From: an uncultured Oscillospiraceae bacterium
GTDB taxonomy: Bacteria; Bacillota; Clostridia; Oscillospirales; Oscillospiraceae
Direction of reading: 5' to 3'
Assembly (NCBI GenBank): GCA_947589745.1
Contig: CANQCS010000017.1
Span: 1-43,303, forward strand
DNA length: 43,303 nt
Shown: one piece after another, positions 15,992 through 24,522 of the stretch
How the letters are laid out: each line of letters starts with the position of its first letter
Position numbering within the stretch: position 1 is the stretch's first letter
Made by a program: the position numbers and the translations under genes
Notes under the pieces: generated by a model
What the model was told of the DNA's origin: nothing
What the model saw: the letters and a program-made list of their open reading frames with translations, nothing else
Database searches by the model: none

Positions 15992-17458
15992 ATGAAAATT
16001 CTGTTTGCCGCCTCCGAGGCCGTGCCGTTCTGTAAGACCGGCGGTCTGGCCGATGTGGCGGGCAGTCTGCCGCAAGCCCTGGCCCAGGCCGGAAACGAGG
16101 TGGAGGTCATCCTCCCCCTGTACCAGAAGGTGTCCGAGAAGTGGAAGGACCAGATGGAGTTCGTGTGCGCCATCGAGGTCCCCCTGGGCTGGCGGCGGGT
16201 GTACTGCGGCCTGTTCCGGCTGGACCGGGACGGCGTCATCTGGTACTTCGTGGACAACGAGTACTACTTCAAGCGCGACAGCCTCTACGGCCACTATGAC
16301 GACGGCGAGCGCTTCGGCTTCTTCTCCCGGGCCATCGTGTCCCTGCTCCCCGCCCTGGCCTTCATGCCGGAGGTCATCCACTGCAACGACTGGCAGACCG
16401 CCCTGGTGCCCGTCTACCTGAAGGACGAGTGCGTGCGCTGGGAGGAGGTCCGCAGCATCAAGACCGTCTTCACCGTGCACAATATCGAGTACCAGGGCCG
16501 CTACGGCAAGGACACCCTGGAGGACCTGTTCGGTCTGGCCCCCGGCTGGTACGCCGACGGCACCATCGCCATGGACGGCGACGTGAACCTGCTGAAGGGC
16601 GCCCTCATGACCTGCGACGCCATCACCGCCGTCAGCCCCACCTACGCCCAGGAGCTGCGCTACTCCTTCTTCGCCCACGGCATGGAGAGCGTCATGCAGC
16701 TCAACGCCGGGAAGCTCTACGGCGTGCTCAACGGCCTGGACATGGTCCGCTACGACCCCGCCACCGACCCCGGCCTGGCGGCCAACTACAGCCTCTACAC
16801 CAAGACCGGCAAGGTGTCCGCCAAGGACACCGTCACCCCCGGCAAGGCCAAGAATAAGGCCCGCCTCCAGGAGCAGGTGGGCCTGGAGGTGGATCCCGAC
16901 GTGCCGGTCATCGGCATGGTCACCCGCCTCGTCAGCCACAAGGGCCTGGACCTGGTGTGCAAGGTCTTTGACCAGATCATGGACCTCAAGTGCCAGGTGG
17001 TCATCCTGGGCAGCGGCGACTGGAACTACGAGCAGTTCTTCGAGGAGAAGGCCGGCCAGTACCCCGGCCGCATGGCCCTCTACCGGGGCTACAGCGACGC
17101 CCTGGCCACCAGCATCTACGCCGGCGCGGACCTGTTCCTCATGCCCTCCCGCAGCGAGCCCTGCGGCCTGAGCCAGATGATCGCCATGCGCTACGGCACC
17201 GTGCCCATCGTCCGGGAGACCGGCGGCCTGAAGGACACCGTCCACCCCTACGAGGCGTGGCGGGGCGCCGGGAACGGCTTCACCTTCTGCGACTACAACA
17301 GCGGCGACATGCTCTACGTCATCCGGCAGGCGGTGTCCTTGTACTATGACAACCCCGCCGCCTTCCAGGCCCTGCGGACCGCCGGTATGGCTGAGGACTT
17401 CAGCTGGCGGCGCAGCGCCGAGGCCTACAACGAGATCTACAAGAAGATCTGCTCCTGA
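15992..17458 (+). CDS. glgA: Glycogen synthase (ADP-glucose)
   Basis: GT5 glycosyltransferase of 488 residues that extends alpha-1,4 glucan chains. It begins MKILFAASEAVPFCKTGGLA, with the Lys15-Thr-Gly-Gly ADP-glucose-binding motif. VIHCNDWQTALVP follows, and the C-terminal domain has PSRSEPCGLSQMIAMRYG and VRETGGLKDTV. The start has an AAAGGAGG site six to eight bases away. Dispersed repeat B sits just upstream; a stem-loop follows before glgP. Confidence 0.97.
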   Translation: MKILFAASEAVPFCKTGGLADVAGSLPQALAQAGNEVEVILPLYQKVSEKWKDQMEFVCAIEVPLGWRRVYCGLFRLDRDGVIWYFVDNEYYFKRDSLYGHYDDGERFGFFSRAIVSLLPALAFMPEVIHCNDWQTALVPVYLKDECVRWEEVRSIKTVFTVHNIEYQGRYGKDTLEDLFGLAPGWYADGTIAMDGDVNLLKGALMTCDAITAVSPTYAQELRYSFFAHGMESVMQLNAGKLYGVLNGLDMVRYDPATDPGLAANYSLYTKTGKVSAKDTVTPGKAKNKARLQEQVGLEVDPDVPVIGMVTRLVSHKGLDLVCKVFDQIMDLKCQVVILGSGDWNYEQFFEEKAGQYPGRMALYRGYSDALATSIYAGADLFLMPSRSEPCGLSQMIAMRYGTVPIVRETGGLKDTVHPYEAWRGAGNGFTFCDYNSGDMLYVIRQAVSLYYDNPAAFQALRTAGMAEDFSWRRSAEAYNEIYKKICS

Positions 17459-17477
17459 TATCCTGACCGTTCGAACC

Positions 17478-17512
17478 CATGGCGGGGCGCGCGGAAGACG
17501 TGCCCCGCCATG
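17478..17512 (+). other. Stem-loop between glgA and glgP
   Basis: CATGGCGGGGC and its complement form an 11-bp stem around a 13-base loop. It is 17 bases after the glgA stop and lacks a U-run. It may protect the upstream mRNA or lower read-through into glgP. Confidence 0.55.
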
Positions 17513-17544
17513 TCATTCTGCCTTGCAAGAAAGGAATACCCCAT

Positions 17545-19974
17545 ATGGAAAAATTTACTAAGGACTCCATGAAGAAAGCCATCGCCGACAAGCTGAGCAT
17601 CAACTTCAGCACCACCGTGGAGGAGGCCACCGAGGAGAACATCATGAAGGCCTGCGCCATGGTGCTGCGGGACATGATGAGCGTCAACGCGGTGAACACC
17701 CGTGCCCGGACCCGGAAGGAGGAGCGCCGCCAGGTCCACTATATGTCGCTGGAGTTCCTGATGGGCCGCAGCCTGATGAAGAACGCCTACAACCTGGGCG
17801 TGCTGGAGCCCATGAAGGAGGCCATCGCGGACATGGGCTTCAAGCCCTCCCACATCTTCGACATGGAGCCCGACGCGGGCCTGGGCAACGGAGGCCTGGG
17901 CCGTCTGGCCGCCTGCTACATGGACAGCCTGGCCACCCTGGAGATCCCGGCCTACGGCTACTCCATCTGCTATGAGTTGGGCATCTTCCGCCAGAAGATC
18001 GTGGACGGCCAGCAGCTGGAGCTGCCCGACAACTGGAAGGACCAGGGCGACGCCTGGCTGATCCCCCGCCCCGACGAGGTGGAAGAGGTCCACTTCGGCG
18101 GCACTCTCCGGGAGTTCTGGGACGACGACCACCTGCACATCGTCAACGAGGGCTATACCCGTGTCCTAGCCGTGCCCTGCGACATGTCCATCGCCGGCTA
18201 TGACACGGACCACACCAACGTCCTCCGCCTGTGGGACGCCAAGAGCCCCACGCCCATCGACATGAGCCTCTTCAGCCGGGGCGAGTATCTGAAGGCCAGC
18301 GAGGAGCAGGCCATGGCTGAGGTCATCGCCAAGGTCCTCTACCCGGAGGACAACCACTACGAGGGCAAGAGCCTGCGCCTGAAGCAGCAGTACTTCTTCG
18401 TCTCCGCCACGGTCCAGTCCATCGTCCGCAAGCACATCCAGACCTACGGCACCCTCACCAACTTCCACGAGAAGAACGTGATCCAGATCAACGACACCCA
18501 CCCCGCCCTGGTGATCCCCGAGCTCATGCGCATCCTCATGGACGACGCGGGCCTGGGCTGGGAGGAGTCCTGGAACATCACGGTGAACTCCGTGGCCTAC
18601 ACCAACCACACCGTCCTGGCCGAGGCCCTGGAGCGCTGGCCCCAGGAGCTGGTCCAGACGCTGCTGCCCCGCATCTGGCAGATCCTCACCGAGATCGCCC
18701 GCCGCTGGCAGGAGAGGGTGGAGAACTACTACCACGACTACAACAAGGTCCAGAACATGGCGGTCATCTGGGGCGGCGAGGTCCGCATGGCCAACCTGTG
18801 CATCGCCGGCGGCATGGCCGTCAACGGCGTGTCCGCCCTCCACAGCGATATCCTCCGCAACGACGTCTTCCACGACGCCTGCGTCATGGAGCCGGAGAAG
18901 TTCAAGAACGTCACCAACGGCATCGACCACCGCCGCTGGCTGGCGGAGATCAACCCCGGCCTGGACGGCCTCATCCGGGACCTCACCGGCGGTGACGACT
19001 ACCTGCGCCACCCCGGCACTGCCCTGCCCAAGCTGGACGCCTACGCCGATGACGCCGCCGTGCTCCAGCGCTTGGAGGAGATCAAGCAGGCCAACAAGCT
19101 GGCCTTCGCCAAGTACGCCAAGAAGACCCAGGGCCTGGTGCTCAACACCGACGCCATCTTCGACGTGCAGGCCAAGCGGCTCCACGAGTACAAGCGGCAG
19201 CTGCTGAACGTCATGCACATCATCTACCTCTATCAGCGCATCCACGACGAGCCCAACATGGAGATGCGGCCCCACACCTTCCTCTTCGGCGCCAAGGCCG
19301 CTCCCGGCTACGCCGCCGCCAAGCGGATCATCCGCCTCATCAACTCCCTGGCCGACCAGATCGCCAAGGACCCCGTGTGCAAGGATAAGCTGCAGGTGTT
19401 CTTCCTGGAGAACTACCGGGTGTCCATGGCGGAGGTCCTCATGCCCGCCAGCGAGGTGAGCCAGCAGATCTCCACCGCCGGCAAGGAGGCCAGCGGCACC
19501 GGCAACATGAAGTTCATGATGAACGGCGCCCTGACCGTGGGCACCCTGGATGGGGCCAACGTGGAGATGCACGAAGTGCTGGGCGACGAGAACATGTTCC
19601 TCTTCGGCCTGAAGACCGAGGAGGTCAAGGAGCTCCAGAACAGCGGCTACAACCCCTACCGCATCTACAGCCGCGACCCGGTGCTGCACCGGGTGCTGGA
19701 CCAGATCAGCAACGGCTTCCGGGACGGCGTCCGCTACGACGACCTGGTAGAGAGCCTGCTCTTCGGCCGCGGCGGCTCCGCCGACGTGTATATGCTCCTG
19801 GCGGACTTCGCCTCCTACTGCGCCGCCGAGCGCCGGATGGCGGAGACCTACGCCGACCGCACCCGCTGGAACCAGATGAGCCTCCACAACATCGCCCGCT
19901 CCGGCATCTTTGCCGCCGACCGTTCCATCGCGGACTACGCCGACCGAATCTGGCACGTGCCCTACAAGAAGTGA
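17545..19974 (+). CDS. glgP: Glycogen/maltodextrin phosphorylase
   Basis: GT35 phosphorylase of 809 residues that releases glucose-1-phosphate from glycogen. Motifs: SLEFLMGRSL near the N-terminus, PDAGLGNGGLGRLAAC, and the pyridoxal-phosphate region KEASGTGNMKFMMNGALTVG, which includes the cofactor lysine. The ATG at 17545 is chosen over an in-frame upstream start at 17479, because the latter lies in the stem-loop and lacks homology. It is the last gene of the operon, with a strong terminator following. Confidence 0.97.
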   Translation: MEKFTKDSMKKAIADKLSINFSTTVEEATEENIMKACAMVLRDMMSVNAVNTRARTRKEERRQVHYMSLEFLMGRSLMKNAYNLGVLEPMKEAIADMGFKPSHIFDMEPDAGLGNGGLGRLAACYMDSLATLEIPAYGYSICYELGIFRQKIVDGQQLELPDNWKDQGDAWLIPRPDEVEEVHFGGTLREFWDDDHLHIVNEGYTRVLAVPCDMSIAGYDTDHTNVLRLWDAKSPTPIDMSLFSRGEYLKASEEQAMAEVIAKVLYPEDNHYEGKSLRLKQQYFFVSATVQSIVRKHIQTYGTLTNFHEKNVIQINDTHPALVIPELMRILMDDAGLGWEESWNITVNSVAYTNHTVLAEALERWPQELVQTLLPRIWQILTEIARRWQERVENYYHDYNKVQNMAVIWGGEVRMANLCIAGGMAVNGVSALHSDILRNDVFHDACVMEPEKFKNVTNGIDHRRWLAEINPGLDGLIRDLTGGDDYLRHPGTALPKLDAYADDAAVLQRLEEIKQANKLAFAKYAKKTQGLVLNTDAIFDVQAKRLHEYKRQLLNVMHIIYLYQRIHDEPNMEMRPHTFLFGAKAAPGYAAAKRIIRLINSLADQIAKDPVCKDKLQVFFLENYRVSMAEVLMPASEVSQQISTAGKEASGTGNMKFMMNGALTVGTLDGANVEMHEVLGDENMFLFGLKTEEVKELQNSGYNPYRIYSRDPVLHRVLDQISNGFRDGVRYDDLVESLLFGRGGSADVYMLLADFASYCAAERRMAETYADRTRWNQMSLHNIARSGIFAADRSIADYADRIWHVPYKK

Positions 19975-19998
19975 TCCCTTTTCTATATCAACGAAAAG

Positions 19999-20040
19999 AC
20001 CGCCGGTCCGGGAAAAATCCCGGACCGGCGGTTCATATTT
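19999..20040 (+). terminator. Terminator of the glycogen operon
   Basis: A 14-bp stem (ACCGCCGGTCCGGG and complement) with an AAAAAT loop, followed by TCATATTT, 25 bases after the glgP stop. Confidence 0.8.
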
Positions 20041-20071
20041 ACGGGTAAGGCATGCCAAAGAATACAATTCG

Positions 20072-20178
20072 TCAATTAGAAGAATCTATCGTTACCGTGC
20101 GGAAAACCCAGGGATTGCAATGCTTTGGCAGCGAGGTTAAAGTTCTTTTTGGTACTTTTTCTTTCAAGAAAAAGTATC
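20072..20178 (+). repeat. Copy C of the covarying-hairpin repeat
   Basis: TCAATTAGAAGAATCTAT then CGTTACCGTGCGG, a variable part, AGCGAGG, AAAGTTCTTTTTG, then GGTAC + fixed core + GTATC (one G-T pair). It lies between the convergent glgP and hypD genes, and the hairpin abuts the hypD stop codon. The first 18 bases are shared with copy D only. Confidence 0.8.
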
Positions 20179-22567
20179 AGTAAGCGCCGAAGCTCTGCTC
20201 GGTGCGCTCGATGATCTCGTCCTGGAGGGGCTTGTCGAGATTGCGGAAGTAGTCGCTGTAGCCCGCCACACGGACGATCAGGTCCCGGTACTCCTCCGGG
20301 TGCTGCTGGGCGGCCAGGAGGGTCTTGCGGCCCACCACGTTGAACTGGATGTGGTGTCCGTCCATGTTGAAGTAGGTGCGGATCAGGTTGGCCATGTTGT
20401 CCAGGCCCGTCTCGCCGGCCACCACCTCGGGGGTGAACTTCTGGTTCAGCAGGGTGCCGCCGGTGCGGAGGTGGTCCATCTTGGCGCAGGAGCGGATGAC
20501 GGCGGTGGGGCCGTGGGTGTCCGCGCCCTTCTCCGGGGAGATGCCCTCGGACACCGGCTTGTGGGCCAGGCGGCCGTTGGGGCTGGCGATCATGACGTCG
20601 CCGAAGTACACGTGGCAAGTGGTGGGGAGCATATCCACGCGGTACATGCCGCCCCGCATGTTGGGCCGGGCGCAGACGTCGTCCAGGAAGTAGTTGAACA
20701 CCTTCTTCATCAGGCCGTCGGCGTAGTCGTCGTCGTTGCCGTACTTGGGGGTCCTGTTCCGAACCAGATTCAGGATGCGCTCGTGGCCCTGGAAGTCGTC
20801 CTCCATGGCGGTGAGGATCTCGTCCATGGTGAAGTTGTGGTGGTCGTAGACGTTGTACTTGATGGCGGCCAGGCTGTCGGCAATGGTGCCGGTGCCCACG
20901 CCCTGGATGACGCTGGTGTTGTAGCGGGCGCCGCCGGCGTTGTAGTCCTTGCCCCTGGCGATGCAGTCGTTGGTCAGGATGGACAGGAAGGGTACGGGCA
21001 TATAGCGGGCGTACAGGCCCTCGATGACGTTGGAGCCCCGGACCTTGATGTCCAGGAAGTAGTCGATCTGTTTGGTGTAGGCGTCCCACAGCTGGTCGAA
21101 GGTCGTAAAGGTGCGGGGGTCGCCGGTCTGGGGCCCCAGCTGCTTGCCGGTCATGGGGTCCACGCCGTTGAACAGGGTCAGCTCGAAGATCTTGGGCAGG
21201 TTGAAGTAGCCCTGGAGAATGTAGGCCTCGTTGCCGAAGGCGCCGGTCTCCACGCAGCCGGAGCAGCCGCCCTTCCGGGCGTCCTCCAGGGACTTGCCGG
21301 CGTTCATCAGCTCCTGGATGATGGCCTCGGTGTTGTAGAAGGCGGGCTGGCCCCAGCCCTCCCGGGCCACCTCGCAGGCCCGCTTGAGGAACCGCTGGGG
21401 GTTCTTGCGGCTGATCTGCACGTTGGAGTTGGGCTGGACCAGCTTCATCTCGTCCATGCAGTCCAGGATGATGTAGGACACCTCGTTGACGCCGTCCTCG
21501 CCCTCGGGGGTGACGCCGCCGGTGTTGATGTTGGCGAAGTCGGTGTAGGTGCTGCTCTCCTTCAGGGTGATGCCCACCTTGGGGGGCGCGGGCTGGTTGT
21601 AGAACTTCACCCACAGGCACTCCATCAGCTCCAGGGCCTGGTCCCGGGTGAGGATGCCCGCCTCGGTGTCCCTCTCATAGAAGGGCGCCAGGTGCTGGTC
21701 GAAGTGGCCGGGGGAGTAGGCGTCCCAGGGGTTCAGCTCCGTGGTGACGGCCAGATGGGTGAACCAGTAGGTCTGGATGGCCTGATAGAAGGTCTCCGGC
21801 CTGTGGGCGGGCACCACGTCGCAGTTGGCGGCGATCTGCAGAAGCTCCCGCTTGCGCTGCTCGTCAGTGCACTCCGCCGCCATCTCACGGGCCAGGTCGG
21901 CGTACCGCTTGCCCAGGATCATGATGGCGTCGCAGGCGATGCTCATGGCGTTCAGCTGGTTCCGCTTGTCCAGGGCCTCCGGGTCGTTCATGTAGTCCAG
22001 CTTCGCCAGGGCCGCTTGGATGTCCTGCTGATAGTCCAGGTAGCCCTTCTCGTAGATCTTCACGGACCCGACGGTGTGGCCGGGGCCCCGCTGTTCCATG
22101 AACTCCGTGAAGATACCGGCGGCATAGGCGTCCCGCCACTGGTCGGTCATGCTGTCCAGGATCTTTTTCCGCATGGAGCGGTCCTCCCAGTAGGGAATGA
22201 TCTGCTCCGCCTGGATCTTCAGGTCCTCATCGGTGACAGTGAAGTTCACGACCTTGCGGTCGTTCATGTTGTGCATATCCTCCAGGGTGTGGCAGCACAG
22301 CTCCGGGAAGGTGGGGGCGGCCTGGGGGTAGTCGCCCTTCTCGCCCACGATCAGCTCACCGTCGCCGATGTACAGCTTCTTGTGGGAGAAGATGTGCTTC
22401 AGCGTCAGGGCGCGGAGCTCCGGCACGGACACCTTGCCCTCGTACATTTTGTACGCCTCCGTCTCCAGGACCGCGCGCTCGATGTAGATATGGGGCTGGG
22501 TCTCCACGCTCTGCTTCCTCAGCCGCCGGATGCGGTCGTTCATACCGCGCTCTCGAATCTCTGCCAT
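20177..22567 (-). CDS. hypD: trans-4-hydroxy-L-proline dehydratase (glycyl radical enzyme)
   Basis: Glycyl radical enzyme of 796 residues that removes water from trans-4-hydroxy-L-proline to give 1-pyrroline-5-carboxylate. The thiyl-radical motif is GCSGCVETGAFG (Cys438, Glu440). The radical glycine is Gly769 in RVAGYSDYF. From memory of the Clostridioides difficile HypD structure, the substrate-site residues Phe152, His160, Asp278, Ser334, Phe340, Cys434, Glu436, Tyr450 and Thr645 all recur here shifted by four (Phe156, His164, Asp282, Ser338, Phe344, Cys438, Glu440, Tyr454, Thr649). This argues against pyruvate formate-lyase, choline lyase or glycerol dehydratase. AGGAGG precedes the ATG. 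The activase gene ends six bases upstream. No proC is in the window to reduce the product. Confidence 0.93.
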   Translation of the reverse strand: MAEIRERGMNDRIRRLRKQSVETQPHIYIERAVLETEAYKMYEGKVSVPELRALTLKHIFSHKKLYIGDGELIVGEKGDYPQAAPTFPELCCHTLEDMHNMNDRKVVNFTVTDEDLKIQAEQIIPYWEDRSMRKKILDSMTDQWRDAYAAGIFTEFMEQRGPGHTVGSVKIYEKGYLDYQQDIQAALAKLDYMNDPEALDKRNQLNAMSIACDAIMILGKRYADLAREMAAECTDEQRKRELLQIAANCDVVPAHRPETFYQAIQTYWFTHLAVTTELNPWDAYSPGHFDQHLAPFYERDTEAGILTRDQALELMECLWVKFYNQPAPPKVGITLKESSTYTDFANINTGGVTPEGEDGVNEVSYIILDCMDEMKLVQPNSNVQISRKNPQRFLKRACEVAREGWGQPAFYNTEAIIQELMNAGKSLEDARKGGCSGCVETGAFGNEAYILQGYFNLPKIFELTLFNGVDPMTGKQLGPQTGDPRTFTTFDQLWDAYTKQIDYFLDIKVRGSNVIEGLYARYMPVPFLSILTNDCIARGKDYNAGGARYNTSVIQGVGTGTIADSLAAIKYNVYDHHNFTMDEILTAMEDDFQGHERILNLVRNRTPKYGNDDDYADGLMKKVFNYFLDDVCARPNMRGGMYRVDMLPTTCHVYFGDVMIASPNGRLAHKPVSEGISPEKGADTHGPTAVIRSCAKMDHLRTGGTLLNQKFTPEVVAGETGLDNMANLIRTYFNMDGHHIQFNVVGRKTLLAAQQHPEEYRDLIVRVAGYSDYFRNLDKPLQDEIIERTEQSFGAY

Positions 22568-22573
22568 AGTATA

Positions 22574-23494
22574 TTAACCTCCTATCTGGGTGTTTGGAAA
22601 TCCGTTTTCACGGAACGTTGCCGCGGCCCGGTCCAGAAAATCCTGGTCCGGCACGGCCATGGCGTCCTTCTCATAGGGCCGGCCCAGCTGCGGGTACTTG
22701 CCGCTGCCGGTGTCGTGGTACTTCAGGAGACACACCCGGCGGACCCGGATGCGGTTGTCTCGGAGGAAGGCGATGACATCCCGGATGTAGGCGTCTTCGG
22801 CGTTCACCCCGGCCACCAGCGGCATACGGATATCAATTTTCCCGCCGTCGCCGCTGAGCCGCTTCAGATTCTCCAGGATCAGGCCGTTGTCCACGCCGGT
22901 CCATCTCCTGTGGGCCTCCGGGTCCAGCAGCTTGATGTCGTACAGGAAAGTATCCACATAGGGCAGCACCCGCCGGATGTGCTCATAGGGCACGTGGCCG
23001 CAGGTGTCAATGTCCACGCTGTAGCCCCTGCCGTGGAGCCGCCGGACCAGGTCCTCGATGTAGTCCATATCCTGGGCCAGCGCCTCGCCGCCGGAGAGGG
23101 TGATGCCGCCGCCGGACTGCTCATAGAACATCCGGTCCTTCTCCAGCTCCCGCACCAGCTCCCGCAGCTCGTACTCCCGTCCGGCCGCCTCCCTGGCGCT
23201 GTGGACACAGGCGTCCGTGCAGGCGCCGCAGGCCCTGCACAGGGCCCGGTCCGTGGTGACGGTACGGCTCTGAGGGTCGAAGGCCACCGCCTTCTCCGGG
23301 CAGGCGGCCACACAGGCGCCGCAGCCGGTGCAGCGGCTGGCGTAGTACATGAGCTCCTTCTGCCAGCGCTGGCTCTCCGGGTTGTGGCACCAGCGGCAGG
23401 ACAGCGGGCAGCCCTTGAAGAAGACGGTGGTGCGGATGCCCTCCCCGTCATGGATGGAGTATTTCTGGATATTGAATATCAGCGGTGCAGACAT
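22574..23494 (-). CDS. hypE: Glycyl radical enzyme activase (HypE)
   Basis: Radical-SAM protein of 306 residues that installs the glycyl radical on HypD. The CxxxCxxC motif for the SAM-binding cluster is CPLSCRWC (Cys29, Cys33, Cys36). It is followed by two ferredoxin-like four-cysteine sets (CTGCGACVAAC and CRACGACTDAC), the insert found in activases of dehydratase-type glycyl radical enzymes. GGGITLSGGEAL is the usual SAM-contact region. It is the first gene of the hypE-hypD operon. The HypD RBS lies inside its last codons. Expression is from a promoter flanked by an inverted repeat (23531-23583). Confidence 0.95.
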   Translation of the reverse strand: MSAPLIFNIQKYSIHDGEGIRTTVFFKGCPLSCRWCHNPESQRWQKELMYYASRCTGCGACVAACPEKAVAFDPQSRTVTTDRALCRACGACTDACVHSAREAAGREYELRELVRELEKDRMFYEQSGGGITLSGGEALAQDMDYIEDLVRRLHGRGYSVDIDTCGHVPYEHIRRVLPYVDTFLYDIKLLDPEAHRRWTGVDNGLILENLKRLSGDGGKIDIRMPLVAGVNAEDAYIRDVIAFLRDNRIRVRRVCLLKYHDTGSGKYPQLGRPYEKDAMAVPDQDFLDRAAATFRENGFPNTQIGG

Positions 23495-23505
23495 GTTGTG
23501 TCCTC

Positions 23506-23583
23506 CACTATTTTCACAATAGTGAATTTCTTTTCATTTCCATTTTACTACTTTCCCGCCGGTTGTCAACAAGGAAATGAAAA
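23506..23583 (-). promoter_or_regulatory. hypED promoter flanked by a paired operator
   Basis: Minus-strand promoter TTGACA (23569-23564), 16 bases, TAAAAT (23547-23542). It is bracketed by an 11-base inverted repeat: TTTTCATTTCC at 23531-23541 and GGAAATGAAAA at 23573-23583. A further perfect inverted repeat, CACTATT/AATAGTG (23506-23524), lies in the leader next to the RBS. Binding by the divergent XRE-cupin regulator is inferred from position. Confidence 0.65.
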
Positions 23584-23644
23584 TTTGCACAAGACACGGC
23601 GACCGGCATTGTGCTCGTGGGGAGAATCGAATCGGAAAAAACGC

Positions 23645-23665
23645 ACGGTCAAAGGGCCGTTTTTC
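23645..23665 (+). terminator. Terminator-like hairpin ahead of the regulator promoter
   Basis: ACGGTC/GGCCGT with an AAAG loop followed by TTTTTCCGTTTG, just seven bases before the -35 box of the regulator gene. It may insulate the promoter from plus-strand read-through. It is short and weak, and no upstream plus-strand gene is seen. Confidence 0.3.
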
Positions 23666-23671
23666 CGTTTG

Positions 23672-23700
23672 TTGACAGCGGATGGAAAATCTGGTATAAT
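23672..23700 (+). promoter_or_regulatory. Promoter of the XRE-cupin regulator
   Basis: TTGACA (23672-23677), 17 bases, TATAAT (23695-23700): a consensus sigma-A promoter, 37 bases before the ATG. Confidence 0.85.
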
Positions 23701-23736
23701 TACACTATAAATCAATAAAGAAAACGGAGGCGCGGC

Positions 23737-24333
23737 ATGGACCCCAATCAGACGGTCGGCAGCAGGATCAAGCTCCTGCGCAGTGAGAAGAAGTATACCC
23801 TGAAGGCCCTCAGTGAGCGCACCGGGCTCTCCGTGGGCTTCCTGTCCCAGGTGGAGCGGGGGATCTCCTCCATCGCGGTGGACTCCCTGGCCAAGATCGC
23901 GGAGGCCCTGGGCGTGCCGCTGTCCACGTTTTTCGAGGTGGAGACGCCCGACACCCATGACCCCGTGGTCCACAGCTTCGCCCTCCATCAGAACGTGGTG
24001 AGCCCCCAGATCATCCAGAGCATCCTGAGCCATAATACGCTGGACTTTGACTTCCTCCCCCGGCACTTCCTGCTGATGCCCTTCAGCCACCCGGACACCC
24101 TGGCCCCGGAGATGTACACCCACTCCGGCGAGGAGTTCATCTATGTGCTGACCGGGGTGGTCTCCCTGTGGCTGGAGAACAACAGGTACACCCTCTACCC
24201 CGGGGACAGCGTCCAGATCCACTCCAACCAGCCCCACAACTGGGCCAACAACACCAACAAGGTGGCGGAGCTGCTGTCCATCAACTATCCAAACCCCTTC
24301 AAGACAGACGGGCCCTATGACGGCATCCTGTAG
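23737..24333 (+). CDS. XRE-family regulator with C-terminal cupin sensor
   Basis: Protein of 198 residues. The N-terminal helix-turn-helix spans about 8-62 (GSRIKLLRSEKKYTLKAL, then SVGFLSQVERG). A C-terminal cupin_2 domain spans about 105-185 (EMYTHSGEEFIYVLTGVVSL, PGDSVQIHSNQPHNWANN). This fold usually binds a small metabolite, sometimes through a metal held by His and Glu; His and Glu residues in THSGEE and QPHNW are in place. It is divergent from hypED and convergent with the opp operon, so it is the likely local regulator. The ligand might be hydroxyproline or a product, but that is inference. Confidence 0.92.
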   Translation: MDPNQTVGSRIKLLRSEKKYTLKALSERTGLSVGFLSQVERGISSIAVDSLAKIAEALGVPLSTFFEVETPDTHDPVVHSFALHQNVVSPQIIQSILSHNTLDFDFLPRHFLLMPFSHPDTLAPEMYTHSGEEFIYVLTGVVSLWLENNRYTLYPGDSVQIHSNQPHNWANNTNKVAELLSINYPNPFKTDGPYDGIL

Positions 24334-24360
24334 GAAAAACACAGAACAGAGCGATATGGC

Positions 24361-24391
24361 AAGCGGCCGGGAGGATTCCCGGCCGCTTTTG
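24361..24391 (+). terminator. Terminator of the regulator gene
   Basis: An 11-bp stem (AAGCGGCCGGG/CCCGGCCGCTT) with an AGGATT loop and a TTTTG tail, 27 bases after the stop. Confidence 0.8.
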
Positions 24392-24416
24392 TGGTAAAAT
24401 TGACGTTTACGATCCT

Positions 24417-24522
24417 TCAATTAGAACAATACATCGTTACCGTGTGGGTAATGTAGGTATCGCTATATTTGGTAGCGATAGTAAAGTTCTTTTTGATCCT
24501 TTTTCTTTCAAGAAAAAGGATT
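24417..24522 (+). repeat. Copy D of the covarying-hairpin repeat
   Basis: TCAATTAGAACAATACAT, CGTTACCGTG, a TATCGCT/AGCGATA hairpin, AAAGTTCTTTTTG, then GATCC + fixed core TTTTTCTTTCAAGAAAAA + GGATT. The right arm overlaps the oppF stop codon. It lies between convergent genes. Confidence 0.8.

Noticed and set aside
20177-22567. Calling the glycyl radical enzyme pyruvate formate-lyase or choline trimethylamine-lyase
   Set aside because: It has CVET with one radical cysteine rather than the adjacent Cys-Cys of formate-lyase. The substrate-site residues follow HypD at a constant offset, and no cut or formate genes are near.
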